A stretch of 64,000 bases of DNA from assembly GCF_001441535.1 (NCBI RefSeq), contig NZ_LMAU01000003.1, positions 434,001-498,000 of the forward strand, read 5' to 3'. Source of the stretch: Tsuneonella troitsensis. GTDB lineage: Bacteria; Pseudomonadota; Alphaproteobacteria; Sphingomonadales; Sphingomonadaceae. Below the pieces are notes generated by a model. That model saw only the letters and a list, made by a program, of their open reading frames with translations. It was not told the origin of the DNA and did not search any database. The number at the start of each line of letters is the position of its first letter. Positions within the stretch are counted from its first letter, which is position 1. Positions 53,353 to 62,893 of the stretch are shown here, piece after piece. Both the position numbers and the translations under genes were made by a program.

Positions 53353-54486
53353 TTGATCGAAACGCCGCCATTCTGGTTTTACCTCGTCGGTTTCGTGCTT
53401 CTGCTCGGGCCGCTGGTGACGGTGCACGAATTCGGCCACTACCTTATGGGTCGATTGTTCGGCGTCGGGGTCGAGGCGTTCTCGGTCGGCTTCGGCAAGG
53501 AAGTGGTCGGCTACACCGATCGCCGTGGGACGCGGTGGCGCCTGTCGGCATTGCCACTGGGCGGCTACTGCCAGTTCAAGGGCGATATGAACCCCGCCTC
53601 GATACCCGATGCGGACGCAATCGCGGCGATGACCCCAGCGGAACGCGACGGCAGTTTCCACCACGCGCCGTTGTGGCAGAGAGCCCTGATTGTACTGGCG
53701 GGGCCGCTGACCAACCTTGTGGTCGCCGTGGCGATTTTCGCGGCGTTCTTCATGATGATCGGCAAACCGGTTCAGGTCGATCCAGCCGAGACCAACGTCA
53801 TCCAGAGTTTCGCCGAAGGGTCGGTGGCGGAAGCGGCGGGTGTGCGCGTCGGCGATCGGATCGTATCCATCGACGGTGAGCCGGTGGCGGAATTCCGAGA
53901 CATAACCGAGCGCGTGTTGATGCACCCCGGAGAGGCGATCGTACTCGGTGTCGAACGCGAAGGCGAACGCCTGCGCGTTCCCCTGACGATCGGCAGTGCT
54001 GTCGAAAGGGATCGTTTCGGCAACGAATCCCGCGTGGGCCGTCTGGGTGTGTGGTCCAGTCCGATCAGCTACGAGCAGGTCAGCTTTGTCGAGGCCACCC
54101 GGCTTGGGTTCGTCGAATGCGCGAACCTGGTCCGCATGATGGTGACCGGCATAGGCCAAATTCTGACCGGCCAGCGTTCTGTCGACGAACTTGGCGGACC
54201 GATCAAGATCGCCAAGTTTTCCGGGGAGCAGCTGAGCCTTGGCCCGGTTGCGTTCGTCGGCTTCGCAGCGCTGATCTCGCTTAACTTGGCGTTCATCAAC
54301 TTGTTGCCAATTCCCGCCCTCGACGGCGGGCACCTGGCTTTCTACGCGGCAGAGGCGGTCCGCCGGAAGCCGGTGGGGGCGCGCGGTCAGGAATTTGCGT
54401 TCCGCGCCGGCGTGGCGGTTATCCTTGCGCTGATGCTGTTCGTTACGGTCAACGACCTGCTGTCGCTGCCAATTTTCGGGCGGTAG
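53353..54486 (+). CDS. rseP: RIP metalloprotease RseP
   Basis: 377 residues. I start at TTG 53353, one base after the dxr stop, with GGAG 10 nt upstream; the longer frame runs back inside dxr. Site-2 protease features: HEFGH zinc motif in an N-terminal membrane helix (TVHEFGHYLMGRLFG), one PDZ domain (VIQSFAEGSVAEAAGVRVGD), and the C-terminal LINLLPIPALDGGHL helix with the third ligand. It cleaves anti-sigma factors and leftover signal peptides in the inner membrane. It precedes bamA, as usual. Confidence 0.94.
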   Translation: MIETPPFWFYLVGFVLLLGPLVTVHEFGHYLMGRLFGVGVEAFSVGFGKEVVGYTDRRGTRWRLSALPLGGYCQFKGDMNPASIPDADAIAAMTPAERDGSFHHAPLWQRALIVLAGPLTNLVVAVAIFAAFFMMIGKPVQVDPAETNVIQSFAEGSVAEAAGVRVGDRIVSIDGEPVAEFRDITERVLMHPGEAIVLGVEREGERLRVPLTIGSAVERDRFGNESRVGRLGVWSSPISYEQVSFVEATRLGFVECANLVRMMVTGIGQILTGQRSVDELGGPIKIAKFSGEQLSLGPVAFVGFAALISLNLAFINLLPIPALDGGHLAFYAAEAVRRKPVGARGQEFAFRAGVAVILALMLFVTVNDLLSLPIFGR

Positions 54487-54634
54487 CAAGTAAGCCGAGG
54501 AATCGTTCGCGCGCTGAGCGCATGGGCACAACAGGCCTTCCACCGCTTGATCGGGGACCGGGTATGGGGCAAGGGCGGCCCACCCGCCGCCCGGGTCTCA
54601 CCTGCGGCAGGCGACACGGAGCATACCTGAGCGC

Positions 54635-57400
54635 ATGGATAGGTTTATGGACGGAAGTCCCACGTCGATGATGGCACGCGAATTGGCAGGCAACGCTAAC
54701 CGGCCGGGTCTCGCCCGGCTGGGGCTGTCGCTGCTTTGCGGGACGATCCTGGCGGGAATGCCCGCGACAGCATTTGCCCAGGAAACGCCCGCAGCGACCC
54801 CGGCACCGGCACCGACGCCCTCATCCGCGATCGCCGAGGCACCGGCGCCGCAGTCCGACGTGATCCGCACGGTCTCTGTCAGTGGTGCGGAGCGTCTAGA
54901 ACCGACGACGATCGTATCTTACATCCGTCTGCGGCCCGGCCAGGTCTACACGCAGGCCGCGGGGGACCAGGCGCTCAAGGACCTCTATGCGACTGAGCTT
55001 TTCGCCAGCGCGAGCATAGTGAACAACGGGGGCGACGTGGTCGTGACTGTGGTCGAGAACCCGGTCATCAACCGGATCGTCCTCGAGGGTAACCGACGGT
55101 TGAAGGAGGACAAGATCCTCCCGGAGATCAAGCTGGCCCCCCGCCAGATTTTCACCCGTTCCAAGGTCCGCGCCGACGTTGCGCGCATTGTCGAACTGTA
55201 CAAGCGGCAGGGCCGCTTTGCCGCCACGGTCGAACCCAAAATGGTCGAGCTGGCGCAGAACCGCGTCGACGTGGTGTTCGAGATCAACGAAGGGCCCAAG
55301 TCCAAGGTTCGCCAGATCAACATCCTCGGCAACGAAGCATTCTCCGACGGCGAACTGCGCAGCGAGATGCTGACCAAGCAGGCGCGCCCGACGCGGTTCT
55401 TCTCGTCCAGCACGAGCTACGACCCCGACCGGCTTGCGTTCGACCAGCAGAAACTGCGTCAGTTCTATCTCACCCAAGGGTACGCCGATTTTCGCGTGAT
55501 CTCGGCCGTGGCGGAGCTGACTCCCGACAAGCGCGATTTCATCATCACCTACGTCGTCGAGGAAGGCGAACGCTACAAGTTCGGCGACGTCGCGGTACAG
55601 AGCGAATTGCGCGACTTCTCGAGCGAGGGCCTGACCGGCAATCTTCCGATGAAGGAAGGCGACTGGTACGACGCCAAGCAGATTCAGGATACGGTGGAGC
55701 AGCTTACCGAGCTTGCTGGCACCTTTGGCTATGCCTTTGCGCAGGTCGACGATCAGTATCGGCGTAACAAGGAAGACCTGACCATGTCGGTCACCTTCGT
55801 TCTGCGCGAGGCGCCCCGCGTTTATGTCGAGCGGATCGACGTCAACGGCAACACGTTGACGCAGGACAAGGTCATCCGGCGCGAATTCCGCCTCGTCGAA
55901 GGCGATGCGTTCAACTCGCTGCAGGTCAAGCGTTCGGAGAACCGGATCAAGTCTCTCGGCTTTTTCCAGGAAAACTTCGAGGTCTCGCAGAAGGAAGGCA
56001 CCACGCCCGATCGCATCGCGCTCGAGGCGAATGTGCAGGAGCAGGCCACCGGACAGTTGCAGCTGTCGGCGGGCTTTTCCTCGATCGAGAGCTTCATCCT
56101 TGCCGCATCGATCCAGCAGCGCAACTTCCGCGGTCGTGGTCAGACGGTCGGCGCCGGCGTCAACTACTCGCGCTATTCGAAGAGCGCGAACCTCAGCTTT
56201 TCCGAGCCTTACGTGTTCGACCGCAACATTTCGGCGGGTGTCGACATCTATCGGCGCGATCTGAACAGCTTCAATTACCTGAACAACGATCGCAACACGA
56301 CTTTCCAGCAGACGACCACTGGCGGTCAGCTGCGGCTTGGCGTGCCGTTGTCGGAATATACCTCGCTGATCGGCAGCTACACACTGAACTTCGACGAGGT
56401 TTCGCTCGACGAGAACCAGTTCTTCTCCGACCGACTCAGCCCGCCGAACCTGACCTGCGATCCGCTGCTGGCGGGACGCTACCTTTGCGAAGCGGTCGGC
56501 AAGCGGACGAGTTCGATTCTCGGCGTTACGCTGGCCTACGATTCGCTCGACAGTCGTCTGCGCCCCACGCGCGGCCGGTCGGCGTCGATCACGGGCGAAT
56601 TTGCCGGCCTCGGCGGCTCGGTCAAGTATGCCCGGGTCCGCGCCCGCGCGGCGCAATACTGGCCGCTGGGCAGCGGGTTCATATTCTCGGTGCAGGGCGA
56701 AGGCGGTGCGATCAAGGCGCTCGGCAACGACCGCGTCCAGCTGACCGACAGATTCTTCCTGGGTGAACCGCAGTTCCGCGGGTTCGACATCCGCGGCGTG
56801 GGTCCGCGGGTTCTTCGCCAGCCGATCATCGCGGACCCCGACAGCCCCGATCCCGCCAATCCCCTGCCCTTGGTGGTGACCGAGCGGGAGCGGGTGTCGG
56901 ACGACGCGCTCGGCGGCAATTTCTATTACCTCGGTCGCGCCGAAATCGAGATTCCGCTGGGCAGCGGTGTTCAGGAGCTTGGCTTGCGTCCCTCGGTTTT
57001 CGTCGACGTGGGAGCGCTTTGGGGTAGCCAGTTCCGCGATCCGCAGGACCTGGTGCAGGATTGCACTTTCCCTGCCGGATGCAATTTCCCGCAGCGCGAT
57101 GCCAACGGCAATGCACTCTTCACCCAAACCGTCACCAACGCAGACGGCACCACCACGACAACGCTGGTAACCAGCCCCACCTCGCCCAGTGGCGCGGCCA
57201 ACACGCCGCTGCTGAACAACATACCGCCGTTCACCGAACAGTTCCTCGGCGATACGCCGAAGCCGCGCGTTTCGGTGGGTATCGGCGTCAACTGGAACTC
57301 GCCCTTCGGTCCGTTCAGGATCGATTTCGCTCACGTGCTCTTGAAGCAGCCAGGTGATGACACCAAGCGCTTCACCTTCAACGTAGGAACACAATTCTGA
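54635..57400 (+). CDS. bamA: Outer membrane assembly factor BamA
   Basis: 921 residues; the start could instead be one of the ATGs at 54647, 54668 or 54671, since the signal peptide core is RLGLSLLCGTILAGMPATAFAQ. Five POTRA domains span roughly residues 65-450 (first: VSVSGAERLEPTTIVSYIRL), then the 16-strand Omp85 barrel, including the LFFxxLSPP-like loop and RGFDIRGVGPRV (the conserved VRGF-type L6 motif). The C-terminus ends ...KRFTFNVGTQF with the terminal Phe. It inserts beta-barrel proteins in the outer membrane. It overlaps the skp start by one base. Confidence 0.96.
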   Translation: MDRFMDGSPTSMMARELAGNANRPGLARLGLSLLCGTILAGMPATAFAQETPAATPAPAPTPSSAIAEAPAPQSDVIRTVSVSGAERLEPTTIVSYIRLRPGQVYTQAAGDQALKDLYATELFASASIVNNGGDVVVTVVENPVINRIVLEGNRRLKEDKILPEIKLAPRQIFTRSKVRADVARIVELYKRQGRFAATVEPKMVELAQNRVDVVFEINEGPKSKVRQINILGNEAFSDGELRSEMLTKQARPTRFFSSSTSYDPDRLAFDQQKLRQFYLTQGYADFRVISAVAELTPDKRDFIITYVVEEGERYKFGDVAVQSELRDFSSEGLTGNLPMKEGDWYDAKQIQDTVEQLTELAGTFGYAFAQVDDQYRRNKEDLTMSVTFVLREAPRVYVERIDVNGNTLTQDKVIRREFRLVEGDAFNSLQVKRSENRIKSLGFFQENFEVSQKEGTTPDRIALEANVQEQATGQLQLSAGFSSIESFILAASIQQRNFRGRGQTVGAGVNYSRYSKSANLSFSEPYVFDRNISAGVDIYRRDLNSFNYLNNDRNTTFQQTTTGGQLRLGVPLSEYTSLIGSYTLNFDEVSLDENQFFSDRLSPPNLTCDPLLAGRYLCEAVGKRTSSILGVTLAYDSLDSRLRPTRGRSASITGEFAGLGGSVKYARVRARAAQYWPLGSGFIFSVQGEGGAIKALGNDRVQLTDRFFLGEPQFRGFDIRGVGPRVLRQPIIADPDSPDPANPLPLVVTERERVSDDALGGNFYYLGRAEIEIPLGSGVQELGLRPSVFVDVGALWGSQFRDPQDLVQDCTFPAGCNFPQRDANGNALFTQTVTNADGTTTTTLVTSPTSPSGAANTPLLNNIPPFTEQFLGDTPKPRVSVGIGVNWNSPFGPFRIDFAHVLLKQPGDDTKRFTFNVGTQF

Positions 57401-58083
57401 TGAAGATTTTCTCGAAGAGCCTGCTCGCAGCGGGCATCGCCTTCGCCGCGCTTTCGCCGATCGCGGCCGCGCCTGCCGCCGCCCAGGTGGTTAAGGGCAT
57501 CGGCGTGGTCAGCCTGCCGGCGGTCGTTGCCAACTCGAACGCCTACAAGACGGCAGAACAGCAGCGCCCGGTCACGTACAAGCCGCAGCTCGATCAGGCC
57601 GAAGCACGCCGTGCTGCGATCGCCGCCCAGCTCCAGCCTCTGGTCGACAAGTTCAATGCAGACCGTCAGGCCAATCCGAACAACCCGGCTCTCAACCAGC
57701 AGGCCCAGACGATCCAGCAGATCCAGCAGTCCGGCCAGCAGGAGCTTCAGCAGCTCGTCGCTCCCGTCGCGCTTAGCCGTGCCTATGTGACCGAGCAGAT
57801 CGAGGACCGCCTCGACACAGCCGTCCAGAATGCGGCGCGCAAGAAGAACATCCAGCTGATCCTCGATCCGACGCAGGGCGCGGTGATCTATGCCGATGCG
57901 GCCTACAACATCACGCAGGACGTGCTGAACGAGCTCAACACCTTGCTGCCCAACGCACAGCTCGTGCCCCCGCAGGGCTGGGTGCCGCGCGAAGTACGTC
58001 AGCAGCAGGAGGCCGCCGCCGCTGCTGCGGGTCAGGCGCCGGCAGCCCCTGCTGCCACGCCGCCGGCTGCGACAAGCCGCTGA
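57400..58083 (+). CDS. skp: OmpH/Skp family periplasmic chaperone
   Basis: 227 residues with a signal peptide (MKIFSKSLLAAGIAFAALSP, cleaved near APAAAQ). IGVVSLPAVVANSNAYKTAE begins the conserved core. Gln/Ala-rich helices form the tentacle-like coiled coils (QLDQAEARRAAIAAQLQPLV, QAQTIQQIQQSGQQELQQLV). A Pro/Ala-rich C-terminal tail is added. Skp binds unfolded outer membrane proteins and hands them to BamA, encoded just upstream with a 1-base overlap. Confidence 0.9.
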   Translation: MKIFSKSLLAAGIAFAALSPIAAAPAAAQVVKGIGVVSLPAVVANSNAYKTAEQQRPVTYKPQLDQAEARRAAIAAQLQPLVDKFNADRQANPNNPALNQQAQTIQQIQQSGQQELQQLVAPVALSRAYVTEQIEDRLDTAVQNAARKKNIQLILDPTQGAVIYADAAYNITQDVLNELNTLLPNAQLVPPQGWVPREVRQQQEAAAAAAGQAPAAPAATPPAATSR

Positions 58084-58104
58084 TCGAACGAAGGGGCAGG
58101 ATCG

Positions 58105-58584
58105 ATGAGCGAGGACAACGGACAAGTGCCGCAGGCGCACGCGTACGATATCCTCAAGGTGCTCAAGGCCCTGCCGCATCGCTATCCGCTGCTGCTCGTC
58201 GATCGCGTTCGGTCGATCGAGATTGGCGAGCGGATACACGCGGTCAAGGCAGTCTCGTTCAACGAGCAGTTCTTCCAGGGTCATTTTCCGGGGCGGCCGA
58301 TCATGCCGGGCGTCCTGCAGATCGAAGCGCTTGCACAGGCCGCCGGCGTTCTGGGGATCGAGACCTTCGAACTGGCCGGTACGGGCAAGCTCGTCATCTT
58401 CATGGCGATCGAGAATGCGAAGTTCCGCGCGTCGGTCGAGCCGGGATGTCTGCTCGATCTCGAAGTCGAGTTTACCCGAAAATCCTCGCGCGTGTGCAAG
58501 TTCAAGGGCCGTGCGAGCGTTGACGGCAACACCACTTGCGAAGTCGAGTTCACGGCGATGATCGCCGACGCACCGGCCGATTAA
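58105..58584 (+). CDS. fabZ: 3-hydroxyacyl-ACP dehydratase FabZ
   Basis: 159 residues, hotdog fold. [20 protein letters not shown], then the catalytic histidine in [20 protein letters not shown] and the Glu in [12 protein letters not shown]. It dehydrates 3-hydroxyacyl-ACP in fatty acid elongation. In Gram-negative bacteria with LPS, lpxD separates skp from fabZ and lpxA/lpxB follow; here fabZ follows skp directly and no lpx gene is seen. Confidence 0.96.
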   Translation: MSEDNGQVPQAHAYDILKVLKALPHRYPLLLVDRVRSIEIGERIHAVKAVSFNEQFFQGHFPGRPIMPGVLQIEALAQAAGVLGIETFELAGTGKLVIFMAIENAKFRASVEPGCLLDLEVEFTRKSSRVCKFKGRASVDGNTTCEVEFTAMIADAPAD

Positions 58585-58681
58585 GCGAAACCTTGCATTT
58601 CGGCCGAAGCACCGCTAGGCGCGCGCCTTTCCCACCACAGCTGGACCGGTCGGAACCGTTCCGAGGCTACGGAGACACGTG

Positions 58682-58906
58682 ATGAAGACCGAAGGTCACC
58701 CCGACTACCACACGATCACCGTCAAGATGACCGACGGTACTGAATTCCAGACCCGCTCGACCTGGGGCGCCGAGGGCGACACGATGACGCTCGACATCGA
58801 TCCCACCAGCCACCCGGCATGGACCGGCGGCAAGCAGCAGCTTCAGGAAGGCGGCCGCGTTGCCAAGTTCAACCAGCGCTTCGGTGGGCTGACGCTCAAG
58901 AAGTAA
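58682..58906 (+). CDS. rpmE: 50S ribosomal protein bL31, zinc-free form
   Basis: 74 residues from the ATG at 58682 (CGGAG upstream). Sequence: [32 protein letters not shown], then [20 protein letters not shown] and [11 protein letters not shown]. The four zinc-binding cysteines of C+ bL31 are absent, so it is the C- type that does not store zinc. It is monocistronic with its own terminator. Confidence 0.95.
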   Translation: MKTEGHPDYHTITVKMTDGTEFQTRSTWGAEGDTMTLDIDPTSHPAWTGGKQQLQEGGRVAKFNQRFGGLTLKK

Positions 58907-58928
58907 GTCGATTTCGACATCGAATTTC

Positions 58929-58960
58929 AAAGGGCGGTCCTTGCGGGCCGCCCTTTTTCG
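58929..58960 (+). terminator. Intrinsic terminator after rpmE
   Basis: AAAGGGCGGTCC (58929-58940) pairs with GGGCCGCCCTTT (58945-58956, one wobble), TTGC loop, then TT. A typical rho-independent structure 22 nt after the stop; it may also serve the convergent MOSC gene on the other strand. Confidence 0.9.
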
Positions 58961-58964
58961 TTCG

Positions 58965-59507
58965 TCATACCGGCTCGAGCGGCTGATGCGGGCCGGGCGG
59001 TAACTCGCACCGGATCGTATCGCCTGTCGCTATGCTCCCGCTCCGTTCGACAACGGACATGATGCCGCACTTGCGGGCGATCGAACCATCCGCGCGCTTC
59101 TCGATCATGTGCTGCAGCAAGCCGGATCGGAATTTTTCGATCTGGTTGCAAGGATTGCGTAGTCCCGTGACGCGCAGGACTGCCTCCCCGATAAACAGCC
59201 GGGTTTCCCGCGGCAGATCGAGCAGATCGATACCGCGGGTCTGAATGTTCTCGCCCAGGTCGCCTTCCCCCAGCACGAAACCTTTCGTCGCCAGCTCGTC
59301 GAGCAGCTCGGCGTGGATCAGGTGAACCTGGCGCAGGTTGGGCTGGGTCGGATCGCGCCGGATGCGCGACAGGTGCTGGACTGTCTGGCCGCCGTGCGCA
59401 TCACCTTCGACGCCGATGCCCGCGATCAGCCGCAGTGTTTCGCTCGATGCCTTCGAGAAGCTGTGCGTTCTATTGCGGGCGAGGCCCACCACTCGCGCAT
59501 TGCTCAA
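58965..59507 (-). CDS. MOSC domain protein
   Basis: 180 residues from TTG 59507, which overlaps the stop of the upstream dioxygenase gene (TTGA), with a purine-rich GGAAAGG/GTGGGG stretch before it. MOSC-type sequence: GLARNRTHSFSKASSETLRL, IAGIGVEGDAHGGQTVQHLS, DLGENIQTRGIDLLDLP, and GLRNPCNQIEKFRSGLLQ, where the Cys is the conserved sulfur-carrying residue of the family. MOSC domains act in molybdenum cofactor sulfuration or detoxification of N-hydroxylated compounds (YiiM-like). The overlap suggests translational coupling with the dioxygenase. Confidence 0.88.
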   Translation of the reverse strand: MSNARVVGLARNRTHSFSKASSETLRLIAGIGVEGDAHGGQTVQHLSRIRRDPTQPNLRQVHLIHAELLDELATKGFVLGEGDLGENIQTRGIDLLDLPRETRLFIGEAVLRVTGLRNPCNQIEKFRSGLLQHMIEKRADGSIARKCGIMSVVERSGSIATGDTIRCELPPGPHQPLEPV

Positions 59508-60136
59508 CCCCACGGCCTTTCCCGGTACCACTTGGTGATTACGTATTTGACCCCGCGACGGACCTTCATGCCGTGATGAAGGGTATTGGGATTGGGCCGG
59601 CCGTCGGGGCGCCGGTTGTTCCACGCCAGCAACTTGCCCGGCTCGGGCTGGATGATCTTCTTCGGAACGCCGAACCGCGTCCCGCCGCCGGCCTCCACCG
59701 CGTTCAGATAGACCATGAAAGTCCAGGTTCGCTGTCCCGCAACCGAGCAGTACCGATTGAAATCGATGCCGCCGGGTTCGAAGTAGTCGGTGTGCGCCTT
59801 GAATTCCTGCCCGACGTCGTACCGTTGGCCCTGAACCGGCTCGCCGTGTGCAGGATCGATGCGATTGAGCGCATGCAGGCGCGCTTCGAGGTCGCGAACC
59901 ACAGGCTCGTCCGGATCGAGGTCACAGGTTTCGCTGGTGCGGAAATAGGTGTCGCCATTTGGATCGGCGATCGTTGAAGGTCGGCGGTTCGTCTCGATGA
60001 GGGAAATCAGCTCATTGCACATCGCGGCAGGAAGAAAATCCCGTAGCTGAAACAGTTCTATCTTGGGGAACGGTGACCGTTGCATTCCCGCTCGTTCGAG
60101 CAGGACATCTGCCGAAGATTCGCCGGGGGCGTTCAT
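59504..60136 (-). CDS. 2OG-Fe(II) dioxygenase, prolyl 4-hydroxylase type
   Basis: 210 residues. The double-stranded beta-helix core has the iron ligands His-x-Asp in EFKAHTDYFEPGG and the distal His in NTLHHGMKVRRGVKYVITKW, with the Lys that binds 2-oxoglutarate at the end. The N-terminal substrate region (FPKIELFQLRDFLPAAMCNE) matches the prolyl 4-hydroxylase alpha-type family. It hydroxylates an unknown protein or peptide. It is the first gene of a two-gene unit with the MOSC protein. Confidence 0.88.
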   Translation of the reverse strand: MNAPGESSADVLLERAGMQRSPFPKIELFQLRDFLPAAMCNELISLIETNRRPSTIADPNGDTYFRTSETCDLDPDEPVVRDLEARLHALNRIDPAHGEPVQGQRYDVGQEFKAHTDYFEPGGIDFNRYCSVAGQRTWTFMVYLNAVEAGGGTRFGVPKKIIQPEPGKLLAWNNRRPDGRPNPNTLHHGMKVRRGVKYVITKWYRERPWG

Positions 60137-60315
60137 CGCTCGTCCCTAGGTGAAATCAGGCCGCGAAACAATATTACGCCAGCGTCGCGCGTACGCAGTT
60201 TTCACTTCCAAATCGGGGCCTCGTATGCAACAGGCGCTCGCCCGCGAGGGAACCGCCTTGACGGCCTGCCGCGTGGCTATCATGGCCCCGCATCACGGCA
60301 TGCCGGGGGCATGTG

Positions 60316-60392
60316 GCGATCGTAGCTCAGTTGGTTAGAGCGCCGGTTTGTGGTACCGGAGGTCGGGGGTTCGAGACCCCTCGATCGCCCCA
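60316..60392 (+). tRNA. tRNA-His(GTG)
   Basis: A 77-nt cloverleaf, GCGATCG pairing with CGATCGC. Discriminator C73 can pair with the extra G at 60315 (the His-specific G-1), then an encoded CCA. Anticodon loop TTGTGGT gives GTG, T-loop GGTTCGAGACC. A dehydrogenase gene begins 60 nt downstream. Confidence 0.96.
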
Positions 60393-60452
60393 TTTCCCCC
60401 TTCTTCGATGTCGTGCGAATCCGACGATTTCGACGCGATGCGGGGCATTTCC

Positions 60453-61514
<1,062 letters not shown>

Positions 61515-61529
61515 TTTCCGGGAACTGAC

Positions 61530-61549
61530 CCTTGCCGCATGCGGCAGGG
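61530..61549. promoter_or_regulatory. Palindrome between dehydrogenase and ccm operon
   Basis: TGCCGCATGCGGCA (61533-61546) is a perfect 14-bp palindrome, extended by CCT/GGG on each side with one wobble. It lies 30 nt before ccmC. It could be an operator or a weak hairpin; the loop would be too small for a stable terminator without opening the centre. Confidence 0.35.
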
Positions 61550-61578
61550 AATGCCAAAGCGGTGTCAACGGTTATCCG

Positions 61579-62301
61579 ATGCACGGCTTCGCCAATCCCA
61601 CGCGTTTTCTCCGCATCGCTCGCCCGCTGACCCCTTGGCTACTGGGCCTCGGACTGGCGCTTGCGGGTAGTGCATTGGCGTGGGGTTTGTTCGTGGCCCC
61701 TGCCGAACGGCTGCAGGGCGATACCGTCCGCATCCTCTTCATTCACGTGCCGTCCGCATGGCTCGGCATGGCGGGCTGGACCGCGATCGCCGGGGCAAGT
61801 CTCGCCGAGATCGTCTGGCGCCATCCGCTTGCCGCGATCGCCGGACGGGCCGCGGCCTTGCCGGGGGCGGTGTTCACCGCGCTGTGCCTTGCGACCGGGT
61901 CGCTCTGGGGCCGCCCCGCCTGGGGCACGTGGTGGGAATGGGATGGCCGACTGACGAGCATGCTCGTGCTGCTGTTTCTTTACCTCGGCTACATGGCGTT
62001 GTCGGGTGCGACGGCCCGCGAGGGTGGCTCTTCCAGGATTCCGGCGATATTCGGCCTGGTCGGTGTCATCAACGTGCCGATCATCCATTTCTCGGTCCTG
62101 TGGTGGTCGTCGATCCACCAGCCGCCAAGCATCAGCACCGGCGGGTCTGCCATGGCGCCCGCATTTCTCTGGCCGCTGATGGTCGCGACGCTCGGCTTTA
62201 CCTTGCTGTTCGTAGCGGTCGTCCTGATGCGCATGCGAGCCCTGCTTGCCGAGGCGCAGGCCGAGGCGCGCATGCGCCGCCGGGCGCGAGAAGCGGCCTG
62301 A
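61579..62301 (+). CDS. ccmC: Cytochrome c maturation protein CcmC (haem exporter subunit)
   Basis: 240 residues from the ATG at 61579. Six membrane helices. The haem-handling tryptophan-rich loop is GTWWEWDGRLTSML, flanked by two conserved histidines: IHVPSAW and HFSVLWWSSIHQPPSI. CcmC binds haem at the periplasmic side and promotes its transfer to CcmE. It overlaps ccmD by one base (TGATG), starting the ccmC-D-E-F run. Confidence 0.95.
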   Translation: MHGFANPTRFLRIARPLTPWLLGLGLALAGSALAWGLFVAPAERLQGDTVRILFIHVPSAWLGMAGWTAIAGASLAEIVWRHPLAAIAGRAAALPGAVFTALCLATGSLWGRPAWGTWWEWDGRLTSMLVLLFLYLGYMALSGATAREGGSSRIPAIFGLVGVINVPIIHFSVLWWSSIHQPPSISTGGSAMAPAFLWPLMVATLGFTLLFVAVVLMRMRALLAEAQAEARMRRRAREAA

Positions 62302-62438
62302 TGCGCGAGTCGCTCGATCACTGGCCTTTCGTTATCGCCGCCTATGCCCTCGGCATCGGCGCGACGTTGATACTCTTGGGGTGGAGTTGGCTGGCCATGC
62401 GCCGCGCCGAACGCAATCGTGACGAGGGACGCAAGTGA
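62301..62438 (+). CDS. ccmD: Haem exporter protein CcmD
   Basis: 45 residues. Short membrane protein: HWPFVIAAYALGIGATLILL helix then WSWLAMRRAERNRDEG, the basic cytoplasmic tail typical of CcmD. It helps release holo-CcmE from the CcmABC complex. ATG overlaps the ccmC stop; its last four bases overlap the ccmE start. Confidence 0.92.
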   Translation: MRESLDHWPFVIAAYALGIGATLILLGWSWLAMRRAERNRDEGRK

Positions 62439-62893
62439 GCGCAGTGAAGGCGAAGCATCAGCGATTGATCCTGGTAGTCATAGCGCTGGTTGCGCTGGTT
62501 GCCGCTGGGGTGATTGCATCGTGGGCGCTGCGGAATCAGGCAAGCTACTTCTACGTGCCCTCCCAGTTCGTCGAGGACCCGCCGGCACCGGGGCAGGCCA
62601 TACGTCTCGGCGGGATGGTCGAGGCCAACTCGATCAAGACCCAATCCGACGGCGTGACGATCGACTTCGTGGTGGGTGATGGCGATGCGCGCGTGCCGGT
62701 GCGCTATTCGGGAATCGTGCCGGACCTGTTCGTCGAGGGTTCGGGCGTGGTGGCCGAAGGCAAGATGCAATCCGACGGCACATTCGTCGCAGACAACCTG
62801 CTGGCGAAGCACGACGAGAACTACGTGCCGCGCGAACTTCAGGACATGAACGACCAGCACAAAAAGGCCGCGGTGGCAGAGACCACCATATGA
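62435..62893 (+). CDS. ccmE: Cytochrome c maturation protein CcmE (haem chaperone)
   Basis: 152 residues. N-terminal anchor helix (LILVVIALVALVAAGVIASW), then an OB-fold: SQFVEDPPAPGQAIRLGGMV, VVAEGKMQSDGTFVADNLL, and AKHDENYVPRE with the conserved haem-binding His in the H-x3-Y motif. It carries haem covalently in the periplasm to CcmF. Tightly coupled with ccmD and ccmF. Confidence 0.96.
   Translation: MSAVKAKHQRLILVVIALVALVAAGVIASWALRNQASYFYVPSQFVEDPPAPGQAIRLGGMVEANSIKTQSDGVTIDFVVGDGDARVPVRYSGIVPDLFVEGSGVVAEGKMQSDGTFVADNLLAKHDENYVPRELQDMNDQHKKAAVAETTI

Noticed and set aside
54896-57394. 832-codon minus-strand frame opposite bamA
   Set aside because: Shadow of bamA; antisense of a highly conserved barrel protein with no motif of its own.
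60348-60452. N-terminal extension of the amino acid dehydrogenase frame into tRNA-His
   Set aside because: The tRNA is certain and the family N-terminus fits the ATG at 60453.
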